From: Bedellia somnulentella
Lineage: Eukaryota; Arthropoda; Insecta; Lepidoptera; Bedelliidae
DNA: 64,000 nt
NCBI GenBank assembly: GCA_963576735.1
Contig: OY755189.1
Span: forward strand, 1,674,001 to 1,738,000
Direction of reading: 5' to 3'
A program made the translations under genes and the position numbers. The notes beneath the pieces were generated by a model that did no database searches, had not been told where the DNA came from, and saw only the letters and a list, made by a program, of their open reading frames with translations. This document shows positions 8,766-19,402 of the stretch, in pieces; position 1 is the first letter of the stretch; every line of letters begins with the position of its first letter.

Positions 8766-11386
8766 TTAGGAGTATTAAATTAGAAGTTGGAAAAAGCTGG
8801 AAAAGCCTATTCTTGTTTTGTTTCAAAACTTTGCACGCACCAAAAAGTTCAAAATTATCCCTCACGCAGACAATCAAAAATAATTGCGCAATTCCTTTGG
8901 ACACAACCATCATCAAAAAATACCCACAACAAGCTTTGGACATAAATCGTAAAATCATAAACAAAATTTCAGATGGAGATATCAGAGGTGCTGCAAAATT
9001 ATTATTTTCAAGCGATACCTTAGCACCAGAGACGCCAGAAACACTGCTATCGCTTCAGGCTAAGCATCCGCCTTCAAGGAGGGACATCAACTTGCCAGAT
9101 GCTCCAAACCAATATAGCGTCACACCCGAGGCGACGGCACAGGATACGCTGGCGGCGATACTGTCCTTTAAGAACGGGTCTGCAGGTGGCCTCGATGGTC
9201 TCACACCACAACATCTCAAAGATCTTTTGTGTGGGGCCGGCGGGGAACACAGGGATACGTTACTTGGACAGTTGACCCGCTTAGTAAACCTTATGTTGTC
9301 TGGCCTTGTCTGTGACGATATATTGGATTTATTATATGGTGCGAATCTATGCGCTTTAAAAAAAAGGATGAAGGGATACGACCGATTGCTGTCGGTAACA
9401 CAATTCGCCGCGTCGTGTCAAAAATTTGTTGTAAATATATTCTAGTAGATCTAAGAACATACTTTGAACCAGTACAACTGGGATTTGGCACACGCGGTGG
9501 TTGTGAAGCCGCGGTTCATTCGGCTCGGACGTACATCGCAAATGGCGCCGGCGAAGTCCTTTTGAAGGTGGATGTGAAAAACGCATTCAACTCAGTAGAT
9601 CGGGCCGCCTTGTTGGCTCAAGTGAAAGAAAAAGCACCTTCAATTTTTAATTATGTTTGGCAGAGCTATAAAAAACCCTCAAATTTATTATATAAACAAA
9701 ATTTAATAAAATCGTGAGACGTAACCTAGACGATGGAACCTTAGGTGGAAATGCAAACATAGTTTTAAAAGACCTTGAAAATTTAAAAATGACTTTTTCT
9801 TCTATTGGCCTTGATTTAAATTTTGACAAATGCGGATTATATACAAATAAATGCCTTACAGACGAAGATAAATCCCAGATAATACTCGTACAAAAAATTT
9901 ATGAAATAGCCCCAAATATTACAATCCTTAACGATGATTCGCTCCATCTTCTAGGTGCCCCTTTGAACGAGGTTCCCTGAAGGTTTGAACGAGTACCCGG
10001 TTTTGTTAAAGACAAAATTTCAAAATTCAATCAATCTTCAGAACGCCTGCAAACTATCAATCCACATTTGGCCTACACGCTTATTAAATTCTGTTTGTTT
10101 GTTCCTAAATTTACATATGTTTTAAGGTGTTGCGACATCTGGAGGCATGTTTCGGCATTAAATGATTTAGACAACATTATACAAGATGCTTTAAGCAAAA
10201 TCCTAAATTGTAAATTCGATGACAACAGCTGGGCTCAGGCTTCCCTTCCAGTTCGTTTTGGTGGCCTGGGTATTCGCAAAACATCCGATGTTGCTTTACC
10301 AGCTTTCTTGTCATCTGTGCATTCCACTATGACCCTATACCATCAAATTATCAGTCCCTCTTTAGGTGAGGCCGAGGTCAGTGGAATGAGCGATGCCAAG
10401 ATTGCTTGTATTTCCATGCTTGGTTCCAATTCTTCTATCCCGACAAAATTGGCTAGCCAGAGATCATGGGATGACATACTGTGCGGACGGATTCAATTAA
10501 ACCTTTTGAACTCTGCTTCCGACCCCGCACAGCGTGCTCGTCTTATGGCTTCTGCAGAGCCTGAGTCGGGTTATTGGTTGAATGCGTTACCATCTGAGGC
10601 GATTGGTACCCTTCTCGATAGGTCTACTTTTTGTTTGGGGGTCTGTCTGAGAATTGGTGCCCAAATCAATGAAATTCATCGCTGTCGCTGTGGAGCGCAA
10701 GTCGATCATCAGGGTCACCACGGTCTTTCGTGCCCCCGCAGTGCAGGTCGCCTGTCACGCCATGCTGCCCTCAACGATATCATCCGTCGGGCTCTTGTCA
10801 GCGTCCATGTACCAGCAGTTTTGGAACCCCCTGGCTTGTCACGGGACGATGGCAAGAGACCGGACGGTATGACTTTGTTGCCTTGGAGGGATGGCAGGGC
10901 GTTAATATGGGATGCAACGTGTGTTGATACCCTAGCGCCTTGCCATTTATCAGGGTCGGCATCGCGAACAGGTGCTGCTGCAGCCAATGCCGAGAGTTTT
11001 AAACGTCGAAAATATTCTGGATTATTGAATGATTATCATTTTATTCCATTCGCCGTTGAAACTCTCAGCACATGGGGCAACGAGGCGCGAGTTTTCTTAA
11101 AAGATCTCTCAGCCCGCCTAGTGGAAGTCAGTGGTGATCCTAGGGCTGGCAGCTACCTCGGCCAACGAATTAGCATAGCCATTCGAAGAGGAAATGCTGC
11201 CAGTATTTTAGGCACGATACCGTTCTGCGAGAGCGATGAATTTCATGAAATTTTCCATCTTTAGTAGGTATTTATTTAGTTTTATATTTTAATTTAGGTT
11301 GTGAATTGTCTATGTAAGTATTTTTAATTAGAAGTTGCCTAAGTTACTCTTTGCTGCTTAAACTACAGACAAACTTACTTAGACAG
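8766..11386 (+). mobile_element. Family D LINE, degraded copy
   Basis: Recognisable coding starts near 8800 and ends at 11264; about 120 bp of 3' untranslated sequence follows before a family B insertion. The 5' end is not defined. It shares its gene layout with the copies at 54218..56256 and 19698..19975. Confidence 0.7.
8801..11264 (+). pseudogene. Family D LINE protein: reverse transcriptase plus restriction-like endonuclease, broken
   Basis: Four defects are visible. The N-terminal part (to about 9363, with SAGGLDGLTPQHLKDL) leaves frame in a run of eight A (9358..9365), where one A appears to be lost. The next segment (about 9364..9713) holds KVDVKNAFN. About 31 codons, including the QQGDPLGP loop, are deleted near 9713, and the catalytic YLDD now reads NLDD. 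A TGA stop at 9978..9980 interrupts the thumb region. The remainder (to 11264) is open: a C-x-C...H...C zinc motif (10681..10745), then KRPDG and WDAT (10855..10920), the pattern of a C-terminal PD-(D/E)XK restriction-like endonuclease as in R2-group LINEs. The product cannot be functional as it stands. Confidence 0.75.
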
Positions 11387-11395
11387 ATATTGTAA

Positions 11396-11649
11396 CATAC
11401 ATACAGACTTACGGCCATAAATCCCAAAAAAGGGGTAGGCAGAGCTATAGAGCTAGAAACTTAGCCACATTTGGAAGTTTATAGGGAATGTAAGGAAGGG
11501 AAGGTTGCAGATCTAAAGTATCGTTGGTGATGGATCTCCAATCACATTGTCTAAATACAACTTAAAGAAAACCTATATGCTTAGTCGCCTCTTACGACAC
11601 CCGGACATAGAAAGGGGTAGGAATATTCTAAACCGGCACCACACGGCTA
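11396..11649 (-). repeat. SINE family B
   Basis: Diverged near full-length copy with a 9 bp target duplication ATATTGTAA at 11387..11395 and 11650..11658. It ends 20 bp before the LTR retrotransposon. Confidence 0.85.
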
Positions 11650-11669
11650 ATATTGTAAAAACATAATAT

Positions 11670-12155
11670 TGTTACGACATCTGTTCGCAAGTAGGAGATA
11701 GGATTTGCCACTACTAGATAACAGATGGCGTTACTAGTATTCTAATAAGTAAAGGAATTACTAGATGTTTCTCGAATATCGACTTTTCGAGAATGTGGTA
11801 CTAGAACTTTCTGTAATATTCGCGTATTTGAGATTTGGCATATATAAAGAGCGACGCGTGCTACGGAGTTATTCGAGTGCGAAGAACTAAAGCGAGAACA
11901 AGCGAAATACTAGAGCGAAGAAATTAAATACGACAGTGCAGTGATATACGGATTACGGAAATAAGCTTAACGGTGTGGACAGTGTTTCTATAACGGAGTA
12001 AATTAGTGTTGTTAATTAGTGCGAGTATCGATAGTTAATTATCGATAGTGTTTGTTGTGTTGTGTAAAGTGCGTTATTGGTCAATAAATATAATTACACC
12101 TTATTGCACGAAAGTGTGACTGGTATTTATCAAATTAAGAACCCGGTACGTAACA
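11670..12155 (+). repeat. 5' LTR
   Basis: 486 bp with TG...CA ends and a 7 bp terminal inverted repeat TGTTACG/CGTAACA. A TATATAAAG box lies near 11842, with a likely transcription start about 30 bp further on (GCTACGGAGTTATTCGAGTG region). AATAAATATA near 12084 is a possible polyadenylation signal. Confidence 0.95.
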
Positions 12156-12157
12156 AT

Positions 12158-12175
12158 TGGTGACAGAAGTGGATT
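12158..12175 (+). other. Primer binding site
   Basis: TGGTGACAGAAGTGG begins two bases after the 5' LTR and starts with TGG, complementary to a tRNA CCA end. The priming tRNA is not identified. Confidence 0.7.
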
Positions 12176-12180
12176 TGAAG

Positions 12181-15100
12181 ATGCCAGTTATGCCGAAGGA
12201 AGACGGAAGAGAGGGTGTGAAGACACGCGCTCAGAAAGCCGCAGAGGGTGAACAGCTGTCGGAAATGAGTTCATCGGTCACGAACCCTCGGAGTGACAGT
12301 CCAGAGGAGACGTCCGCGGTGACTAACGCGCCGTCTACATCAACGGCGCCGGCGGCCGCAACTAATACTGACTTGACGATGATAGTTGAAATGTTTCAAA
12401 GCATGCGTGAAGCACAACAAAGCATGCGTGAAGCACAACAAAGCATACAGGATGTTGTGAAAAACATACATTCGGAGGTACAGGATGTTAAAAAAAACAT
12501 ACATTCGGAGGTACAGGGTGTTGTGAAACAAGAAGTTCGTGAGTTGCGCGAGGAACAGCAAACTAAGTTCTCACAAGTTCTCACTGCGGTCAATGAAGTC
12601 AGTGGTCGGGTGGTTACTGTGGAAAAAGACGTAGAGCAGATGAAGGAGCAGGTAACCACTATTGAGAAAGATATCGATGACATGAAGACCGACTTCCGCG
12701 GAATGGAGAAAAGGGTTCTGCAGCTTGAATCACGACCGGTCAAGGTTGTCTCCGGTGAGAATGTAGTAGCTGTCCATGGTCCTCGTGTGAAGGTTCCTCC
12801 CTACGACGGAACAACATCCTGGTCGGCGTATAGACATCAGTTCCAGACTGTTGCGGCTGCCAATGGTTGGACTGATGAACAGTGTTTGACTGCACTGACG
12901 GTGGCGCTCCGAGGTCAAGCACTGTCAGTAATAGAGGCGCTGCCGACTCCGAGTGGTGGTTTCAAGGACCTGCTGGATGCGTTGGAGTCTCGCTATGGAG
13001 AGCGACACCTGGAGCACGTGTTCCGCGCTCAGCTGCGTGATAGGGTCCAGCGTTCTGGAGAGGGACTTCAGCAGTGGGCCCTTGAAATCGAGAAGCTCGT
13101 CCGCAAGGCCTATCCCAGTGTAGATCCGAAGACGGTGGAAATGAACCTGGTGCAAGCATTCGTCGACGGCATCAGAGATATCGAAGTGAGAACAGCGGTG
13201 AGACTTCAACACCACACGTCTCTCAAGGATGCCTTGGCGAACGCTCTAGAAGTTGAAGCTTGCCGTCAGGATACGCGCCAAACTCATCGACTTCGTGAGA
13301 TTGCGGAAGCAAATGAGGACGTCAAGGTCATTAAAGCACCCGTCGGAAGGAGTACTGGACCGATTTGTTATGGCTGCGGGAAAAGGGGCCATTTGAGATT
13401 AAGTTGCCCGCTGAGGAAGGAAGAAAAGAGGCAGGCAGAGGCTCCTGCCGCAAAACGAGCATTAGCCAGGACCGGGGGGCAGGTGCTGGCTAGAGAGGAG
13501 AAAGCCCCGACAATGACCATCTCACAAGCCTGTAACGGGAACAGTTTGGTGATATTGGGCTGTGTCAATGATCAAGACTGTAAGATGACCCTTGATACTG
13601 GAGCGTCTAGAACGGTGATCAATCCGGCACTGGTGAAAGCAGCGAATATCAAGTATAGCAGAGATACTAAGTGTCGGCTACTCTCCGCCTCTGGCCAGCG
13701 AATACCTGTCCTTGGTGAACTCTCAGTCAGGATGATGGTTGGCGAGACGTCGTATACTCATCAAGTCATTGTGGCTGAGATAATGGATGAATGCATACTA
13801 GGACTGGACTTCATGAAGAAATATAACTGCCGGATTGACATAACGAGAGGAATTTTCAAGTGTGGCCAGGAAGAAATCTTTATACTGGGTGGTCCCGTCG
13901 GGGAAGTGACATGCTTGAAAACCATCAATATTCCTGCGCGTTCTCAGAAGTTGGTTCCGGTGATGTTACCTGTAGACAGCGAGAAGAAGAGGCATCGTTG
14001 TGTGTTGATTGAAGAGACAGGGAAGAACGGGCCAAGGAAATTTCTGACAGCAAGAACTTTGGTTACAAGCAACAAGACGGCAATAGTGAAGGTAGTCAAC
14101 CTTGACCAAGAAGATGTACAGCTTAAGCGGGGTGAAGTAGTTGGTCAGTGTGAAGAAGTAGTCTGGATGAGGAGCTGTCATTCTCCAAATGGGAAAGTCA
14201 AAATGAAAGTCGATAATTCAACTGTAACTGACTTGTTAAGTGAGATCCAGGATGACTTATCTTACTTGGAGAGGATCAAGGTTAAACAGTTGCTGGTGAA
14301 ATATGCTGACATCTTCTCAAATGCAGAAGGGGACTTAGGCAGAACATCTTTAGTGCAACACAGAATTGATACAGGGGACGAAAGACCTATTAGACAGAGA
14401 GCAAGGAGAATCCCAATCGCTAAGGAGAAAGAAGTTGAAGAATTGCTCGAAGACATGAAAAAGAAGAAGGTCATTAGTCCGTCCTCCAGTCCGTGGTGTT
14501 CTCCAGTGGTTCTTGTTAAGAAGAAAGATGGAAGCACACGGTTTTGTGTTGACTACAGGCAACTGAACAACGTGACAAAGAAGGACAGCTATCCTTTGCC
14601 AAGAATAGATGACACTCTGGATACTTTGAGTGGCATGAAGTGGTTTTCAACCCTGGACTGCAAGTCAGGCTACTGGCAGGTGGAAATACATCCGACTGAT
14701 AAAGAGAAGACTGCGTTTTCAACTGGAAAGGGTTTGTGGCAGTTTAACGTCATGCCTTTCGGTCTCTGCAACGCGCCAGCTACTTTTGAAAGGCTTATGG
14801 AGTGTGCGTTGGCGGGATTGGTTGGCGAGGCTTGCCTGGTGTACCTCGACGACGTGGTCATAATAGGCAAAAGCTTCCAAGACCATCTCAAGAACCTGGA
14901 ACAAGTCTTTCAGAAAATTCGTGGAGCAAACCTGAAACTGAATCCGAAGAAGTGCCGGCTGTTTAGAACTTCAGTGAACTATTTAGGACACGTAATCAGC
15001 CGAGAAGGAATTCAGACGGATCCGGAAAAGGTGGAAGCTGTGCAGAAATGGCCGACGCCAAAGGACAAAACAGACGTGCGAGCTTTTCTCGGCCTTTGCT

Positions 15101-17040
15101 CGTACTATCGACGTTTTGTAAAAGGGTTTTCTGAGATCGCCAAACCATTGCATCGGTTGACTGAAGATAAGAAAACCTTCTCTTGGGATGATGAATGCGA
15201 GTTATCTTTCAATGAGCTGAAGAAGAGGCTTTGCGAGACACCTATCCTTGGATATCCACAGCCAGAGGGACAGTACATCGTTGACAGCGATGCTAGTAAT
15301 ATGGCTATTGGTGGAGTGTTATCACAGATCCAAGGTGACAAGGAAGTTGTGATCGGATATTTCAGCAAGTCTCTATCTAAAGCGGAAAGAAACTACTGCG
15401 TCACGAGAAAGGAACTTCTAGCTGTAGTGAAGACCTTACAGCATTTTTACAAGTATTTGATTGGGAGACCGTTCAAGCTTCGAACTGATCATGCTGCACT
15501 GAAATGGCTTCTCCAGTTCAAAAACCCGGAAGGACAGGTAGCTCGATGGATCGAACAGCTACAAGAGTATGACTTTTCTATCGAGCACCGTAGTGGTAAA
15601 TCTCATGGCAATGCAGACGCGCTTTCACGTAGACCGTGTCCGGAAGACTGTAAACATTGTAGGAAGCAAGAGTCGAAGGAGGAGGTCGTGAAAGTGACTC
15701 GAATTTGTCCATTGGATGGATGGGAAACAGAAGCTATGCAGAAGGCCCAAGAAGAAGATGAGAACCTCAGACCCATCATGAAATGGAAGAAGGAAAAACA
15801 CGATCAACCGGCTTGGAGTGAAGTAGCGTCCACAGGAGTGAGTACGAAAGCTTACTGGGCGCAATGGAACAGCCTGGTTCTGATCAATGGTCTACTGTAC
15901 CGGAGGTGGGAGAAACCCAACGGTAAAGAAGAGCACCTACAATTGGTCGTGCCCAGAGCCAAGGTTAAAGATGTACTGCGGGAAACACATGACGGTGTTT
16001 CGGGCGGGCATCTTGGGGTAAATCGTACGTTGCAGAAGGTTCGTGCGAAGTTTTACTGGCTTCATTGTAGGGACGACGTACAGGACTGGTGCCGGAAATG
16101 TACAACGTGTGCCGCGGTGAAAGGTCCGCAGACCCGGAGTAGAGGGGGATTACGGTTGTACAATGTGGGAGCTCCCTGGGAGAGGATTGCCGTTGATGTG
16201 GCTGGACCGTTTCCACAATCAGAGTCCGGAAATAAATATTTCATGGTGGTGATGGATTACTTCACTAAGTGGCCTGAAGTGTTTGCCATACCCAATCAAG
16301 AAGCAATAACTGTGGCTACAAAACTGGTTGAGGAAGTGATCTGTCGATTTGGCGTGCCCCTGGAGATACACTCTGACCAGGGAAGAAATTTTGAGTCACA
16401 AGTATTTCAAGAGGTGTGCAAACTGCTTGGAATGCATAAAACCAGGACGACGCCATATCATCCTCAGTCAGATGGAATGGTGGAGAGGTTCAACCAAACA
16501 CTGGAGAGACAGTTGGCGAAGATGGTTGAAAAACATCAGAAGGACTGGGACAAACACATTCCATTATTTTTACTGTCTTACCGGTCAGCTGTTCACGAAA
16601 GCACGAAGGAAACACCTGCTTTCGTCAATTTCGGAAGAGAGCTACGATTGCCTGTAGATTTGTTGACAGGAGGGTCACCAGATGAGCCGCAGAGTGTAAC
16701 TGAATATGTAAGCGATTTGAGGGAAAGAATGCAAGATGTACATTCCCTAGTGCGTGAAAATGGTTTACATGCTAGTGAAAAGATGAAAACCAGATATGAC
16801 CGTAAAGCTAACACGCCGCGTTTCGAAGAGGGTATGCTCGTCTGGTTACACAATCCAACTCGCCAGAAAGGGAAGTCCCCTAAGTTACAAAATAGGTGGG
16901 AAGGACCGTACAAGGTGGTCACTAGAATAAACGATGTAACGTACAGAATTCAACGCCAACCTAGAGGGGCTTGGAAAATAGTTCACATCGATCGACTTGC
17001 GAAGTACCATGGAAGCAATAATACTCGGGACGAGTATTAA
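12181..17040 (+). CDS. Gag-Pol polyprotein of the Ty3/gypsy element
   Basis: 1,619 codons from the ATG at 12181, the first ATG after the primer binding site; a TTG upstream at 12157 overlaps that site and is unlikely. Order: heptad-like coiled coil with three near-repeats (about residues 65-130); capsid-like region; CCHC zinc knuckle CYGCGKRGH (about 396-409); aspartic protease LDTGAS (about 470-475); reverse transcriptase with YLDD at about 888-891; RNase H starting at DSDAS (about 1035); integrase with an HHCC zinc domain (from about 1270) and the D-D-35-E triad at about D1339, D1399, E1435; and a C-terminal GPY/F-type region. Gag and pol are fused in one frame, so no frameshift or stop suppression is needed. 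No envelope-like domain is present. All catalytic residues I can check are intact. This order (RNase H before integrase) is that of Ty3/gypsy. Confidence 0.95.
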   Translation: MPVMPKEDGREGVKTRAQKAAEGEQLSEMSSSVTNPRSDSPEETSAVTNAPSTSTAPAAATNTDLTMIVEMFQSMREAQQSMREAQQSIQDVVKNIHSEVQDVKKNIHSEVQGVVKQEVRELREEQQTKFSQVLTAVNEVSGRVVTVEKDVEQMKEQVTTIEKDIDDMKTDFRGMEKRVLQLESRPVKVVSGENVVAVHGPRVKVPPYDGTTSWSAYRHQFQTVAAANGWTDEQCLTALTVALRGQALSVIEALPTPSGGFKDLLDALESRYGERHLEHVFRAQLRDRVQRSGEGLQQWALEIEKLVRKAYPSVDPKTVEMNLVQAFVDGIRDIEVRTAVRLQHHTSLKDALANALEVEACRQDTRQTHRLREIAEANEDVKVIKAPVGRSTGPICYGCGKRGHLRLSCPLRKEEKRQAEAPAAKRALARTGGQVLAREEKAPTMTISQACNGNSLVILGCVNDQDCKMTLDTGASRTVINPALVKAANIKYSRDTKCRLLSASGQRIPVLGELSVRMMVGETSYTHQVIVAEIMDECILGLDFMKKYNCRIDITRGIFKCGQEEIFILGGPVGEVTCLKTINIPARSQKLVPVMLPVDSEKKRHRCVLIEETGKNGPRKFLTARTLVTSNKTAIVKVVNLDQEDVQLKRGEVVGQCEEVVWMRSCHSPNGKVKMKVDNSTVTDLLSEIQDDLSYLERIKVKQLLVKYADIFSNAEGDLGRTSLVQHRIDTGDERPIRQRARRIPIAKEKEVEELLEDMKKKKVISPSSSPWCSPVVLVKKKDGSTRFCVDYRQLNNVTKKDSYPLPRIDDTLDTLSGMKWFSTLDCKSGYWQVEIHPTDKEKTAFSTGKGLWQFNVMPFGLCNAPATFERLMECALAGLVGEACLVYLDDVVIIGKSFQDHLKNLEQVFQKIRGANLKLNPKKCRLFRTSVNYLGHVISREGIQTDPEKVEAVQKWPTPKDKTDVRAFLGLCSYYRRFVKGFSEIAKPLHRLTEDKKTFSWDDECELSFNELKKRLCETPILGYPQPEGQYIVDSDASNMAIGGVLSQIQGDKEVVIGYFSKSLSKAERNYCVTRKELLAVVKTLQHFYKYLIGRPFKLRTDHAALKWLLQFKNPEGQVARWIEQLQEYDFSIEHRSGKSHGNADALSRRPCPEDCKHCRKQESKEEVVKVTRICPLDGWETEAMQKAQEEDENLRPIMKWKKEKHDQPAWSEVASTGVSTKAYWAQWNSLVLINGLLYRRWEKPNGKEEHLQLVVPRAKVKDVLRETHDGVSGGHLGVNRTLQKVRAKFYWLHCRDDVQDWCRKCTTCAAVKGPQTRSRGGLRLYNVGAPWERIAVDVAGPFPQSESGNKYFMVVMDYFTKWPEVFAIPNQEAITVATKLVEEVICRFGVPLEIHSDQGRNFESQVFQEVCKLLGMHKTRTTPYHPQSDGMVERFNQTLERQLAKMVEKHQKDWDKHIPLFLLSYRSAVHESTKETPAFVNFGRELRLPVDLLTGGSPDEPQSVTEYVSDLRERMQDVHSLVRENGLHASEKMKTRYDRKANTPRFEEGMLVWLHNPTRQKGKSPKLQNRWEGPYKVVTRINDVTYRIQRQPRGAWKIVHIDRLAKYHGSNNTRDEY

Positions 17041-17041
17041 T

Positions 17042-17056
17042 GTAAGGAGGGGGTAA
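17042..17056 (+). other. Polypurine tract
   Basis: AAGGAGGGGGTAA directly precedes the 3' LTR, the expected site for plus-strand priming. Confidence 0.8.
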
Positions 17057-17542
17057 TGTTACGACATCTGTTCGCAAGTAGGAGATAGGATTTGCCACTA
17101 CTAGATAACAGATGGCGTTACTAGTATTCTAATAAGTAAAGGAATTACTAGATGTTTCTCGAATATCGACTTTTCGAGAATGTGGTACTAGAACTTTCTG
17201 TAATATTCGCGTATTTGAGATTTGGCATATATAAAGAGCGACGCGTGCTACGGAGTTATTCGAGTGCGAAGAACTAAAGCGAGAACAAGCGAAATACTAG
17301 AGCGAAGAAATTAAATACGACAGTGCAGTGATATACGGATTACGGAAATAAGCTTAACGGTGTGGACAGTGTTACTATAACGGAGTAAATTAGTGTTGTT
17401 AATTAGTGCGAGTATCGATAGTTAATTATCGATAGTGTTTGTTGTGTTGTGTAAAGTGCGTTATTGGTCAATAAATATAATTACACCTTATTGCACGAAA
17501 GTGTGACTGGTATTTATCAAATTAAGAACCCGGTACGTAACA
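17057..17542 (+). repeat. 3' LTR
   Basis: 486 bp, identical to the 5' LTR except one base (17374). Confidence 0.95.
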
Positions 17543-17546
17543 ATAT

Positions 17547-17802
17547 TTTAGTATATATATGACGTATATATTTTCATATTGATGTAAAAACCGTCGATTC
17601 AATATTTAAATAGCGGTTATCTCAATTTTAAAAAAGAGACTCCAATTTTATTAATTCTCAAAGGAATTTTACATTTTTGTGATTCAGAAAATCGTTTTAA
17701 CATGAATATTTTTATCGCTTTTTATATCAAAATGTTTAAATAAGTATTCATTTTACATTTTTGGATTTTCTGGAAGTATGTAGTAGGTATCCGGCTGTAG
17801 TA
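17547..17802. other. Short intergenic stretch
   Basis: AT-rich; nothing recognised. This is the continuation of the target into which the LTR element inserted. Confidence 0.5.
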
Positions 17803-18013
17803 GCTGTGTAGTGTCCGTTTAGAATAGCACAACCCCATTTCATATTGGTATTAGGGCTTAAGTGATTTTTAGGCGATGCGGTTGGAGAGCCATCACCTGC
17901 AACCTTTACTTTATCATCTTTTCCCAACTCAACTTCCAGAAGTGGCTGAGGAATTTGTTATTTAGAAGCTCTAGCTACTCCTTTTAGGGATTTATAGCCG
18001 TGAGTCTATGTAT
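17803..18013 (+). repeat. SINE family B, diverged
   Basis: Both ends are recognisable, with an internal deletion in the first third. Confidence 0.85.
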
Positions 18014-18046
18014 CCAACTATTCCGCATACAAAATTATGGAGGATA

Positions 18047-18307
18047 GAAAATTGGTAAAAAGGTATCTATAGAGCTAGTGTGGATGGTAATGTTAGTAGA
18101 GGACGACCACGGAGAACACACTTGGACCAAATTGAGAGTGTGCTCAAAAAGGCTGGCGTCCGAAGTATGAAGAACAAAAGAGCATGTATGAAAAGACTGA
18201 TGGATGTAAACGAAGCTAGAGAGGTTTGTCAGGATCGTACGAAGTGGCGATCGATAGTCTCTGCCTACCCCAATGGGAACTAATGGCGTGAGTATATGTA
18301 TGTATGT
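18047..18307 (+). mobile_element. Family C RTE-like LINE, 5'-truncated insertion
   Basis: Encodes the last ~75 residues of the LINE protein (SVDGNVSRGRPRRTHLD to KWRSIVSAYPNGN), followed by an ATGT tail. It is bracketed by a perfect 16 bp target duplication, AAAATTATGGAGGATA (18031..18046 and 18308..18323). The insertion lies about 245 bp upstream of the proposed CSP TATA box. Confidence 0.9.
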
Positions 18308-18323
18308 AAAATTATGGAGGATA

Positions 18324-18552
18324 ATTGGATGTCCTAGTTTCAAGAACATATTCGGTGGCATTGTTAACAATCAATATCAGGATCACTTTAAAGATCAACA
18401 TTCTAATCGATATTCAATTTTCGCATGCATCATCAAGGTTCTGATGACTGATCAATATTGAAATGTTAAAGAACAATAGGAAACTATGGTTTTCCTTCCA
18501 ATTAAAACCACGACCTCAGCATTAACCTTAAAATGGCGAGATTTTAAAACAA
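18324..18552. promoter_or_regulatory. Upstream region of the CSP promoter
   Basis: AT-rich unique-looking sequence between the family C insertion and the TATA box. No individual factor site is claimed. Confidence 0.3.
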
Positions 18553-18590
18553 TATAAATAGAAAATGATTCTCTTATCATTTACAGTTCG
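18553..18590 (+). promoter_or_regulatory. Proposed CSP core promoter (TATA box and initiator)
   Basis: TATAAATAG at 18553..18561, then TTACAGTTCG at 18581..18590, an arthropod-type initiator. If the A at 18585 is +1, the TATA box starts at -32, the standard spacing. The first exon proposed from here ends at a consensus donor. Confidence 0.5.
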
Positions 18591-18624
18591 TCTTTGTGTT
18601 TTGTTAGCATAAACGGAAGTACAA
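18585..18624 (+). other. Proposed noncoding first exon of the CSP gene
   Basis: About 40 nt from the initiator to a strong donor, CAA|GTAAGT, at 18624/18625. It contains no ATG. The matching acceptor would be the CAG ending at 21961, one base before the CSP start codon. This implies a 3.3 kb 5' UTR intron (18625..21961) filled with repeats. It is inferred from splice signals only. Confidence 0.45.
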
Positions 18625-19402
18625 GTAAGTCTTTTTTATTAATTATAAACTTCGATTATTAGAGTAATCTAATATGTAGCTTAGTTAAAATATTTTAAAA
18701 AATTGTGGTGAATGCTCTCAGTCACTCACTATATTAGTAAGTAACGTGTGGGATAAATAGTTAAAAAAATATATTTTCGGCTGATCTTATCTTAGTTATC
18801 TGATCTCCATTTGTAATGAAAAATCTAAATACCCTCATTTTTTATATAAAACCAAATAAACTCTAGAAATCTAGGTCGGTGATAAGAGTAATAGATTTAT
18901 AATCTGATTCAATCCGATATTTCATTTCCTCTCCAATTCTGAAGGAAATGAGGATCTTTTTAAACGTAACCTTTTTAATTTGGTGCCGTCCGTCTTCGGG
19001 CTTCGTAACTGAACTAATTCTGCTAAAATGTACGTTATATTAAACTAAGTACGGTCTTGATTACGATTTTTTACGATCGTCGACGTTTGCGTCGCAAGTT
19101 GTAAGTTTCTAAGGTATTTTTTTGTATTTTATTTATTTAGGTACGTATCATATAAACAACACAACAAGCTTCGCTTATTTGATATAGCAATTTATAATTT
19201 TTGTATATATACTCGTAGGAATTATAGATATGTATGTAATGAATAGTATGGGTATATATTGTGAGATCGATATATAAATGTATGTATATATATATATTTA
19301 TATGCATATATATTATTGTTTTTTATTATTATTTTGTAATTGTTTATTAAGGTAATACTGCCATTTCTGTTTCGTGAGATGCCTCTGATGTCACTCTGCC
19401 AT
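18625..19402. other. Start of the proposed 5' UTR intron, no repeat recognised
   Basis: AT-rich, with TA-rich runs near 19250..19320. Nothing coding. Confidence 0.4.

Larger units (their letters stand above)
11670..17542 (+). mobile_element. Complete Ty3/gypsy LTR retrotransposon, 5.87 kb
   Basis: Two 486 bp LTRs (TGTTACG...CGTAACA) flank a single gag-pol frame. The insertion has a 4 bp target duplication ATAT (11666..11669 and 17543..17546). The LTRs differ only at 11987 (T) against 17374 (A), about 0.2%, so the insertion is recent. There is no envelope gene. All parts needed for retrotransposition look present. Confidence 0.95.

Noticed and set aside
12157..12180. Upstream start (TTG at 12157) for gag-pol
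   Set aside because: It overlaps the primer binding site; the ATG at 12181 is the natural start.
12340..12743. Antisense frames under the gypsy gag-pol (also 14262..14891, 15105..15368, 15625..16244, 16593..16922)
   Set aside because: Shadows of a strongly coding plus strand with all expected pol domains.
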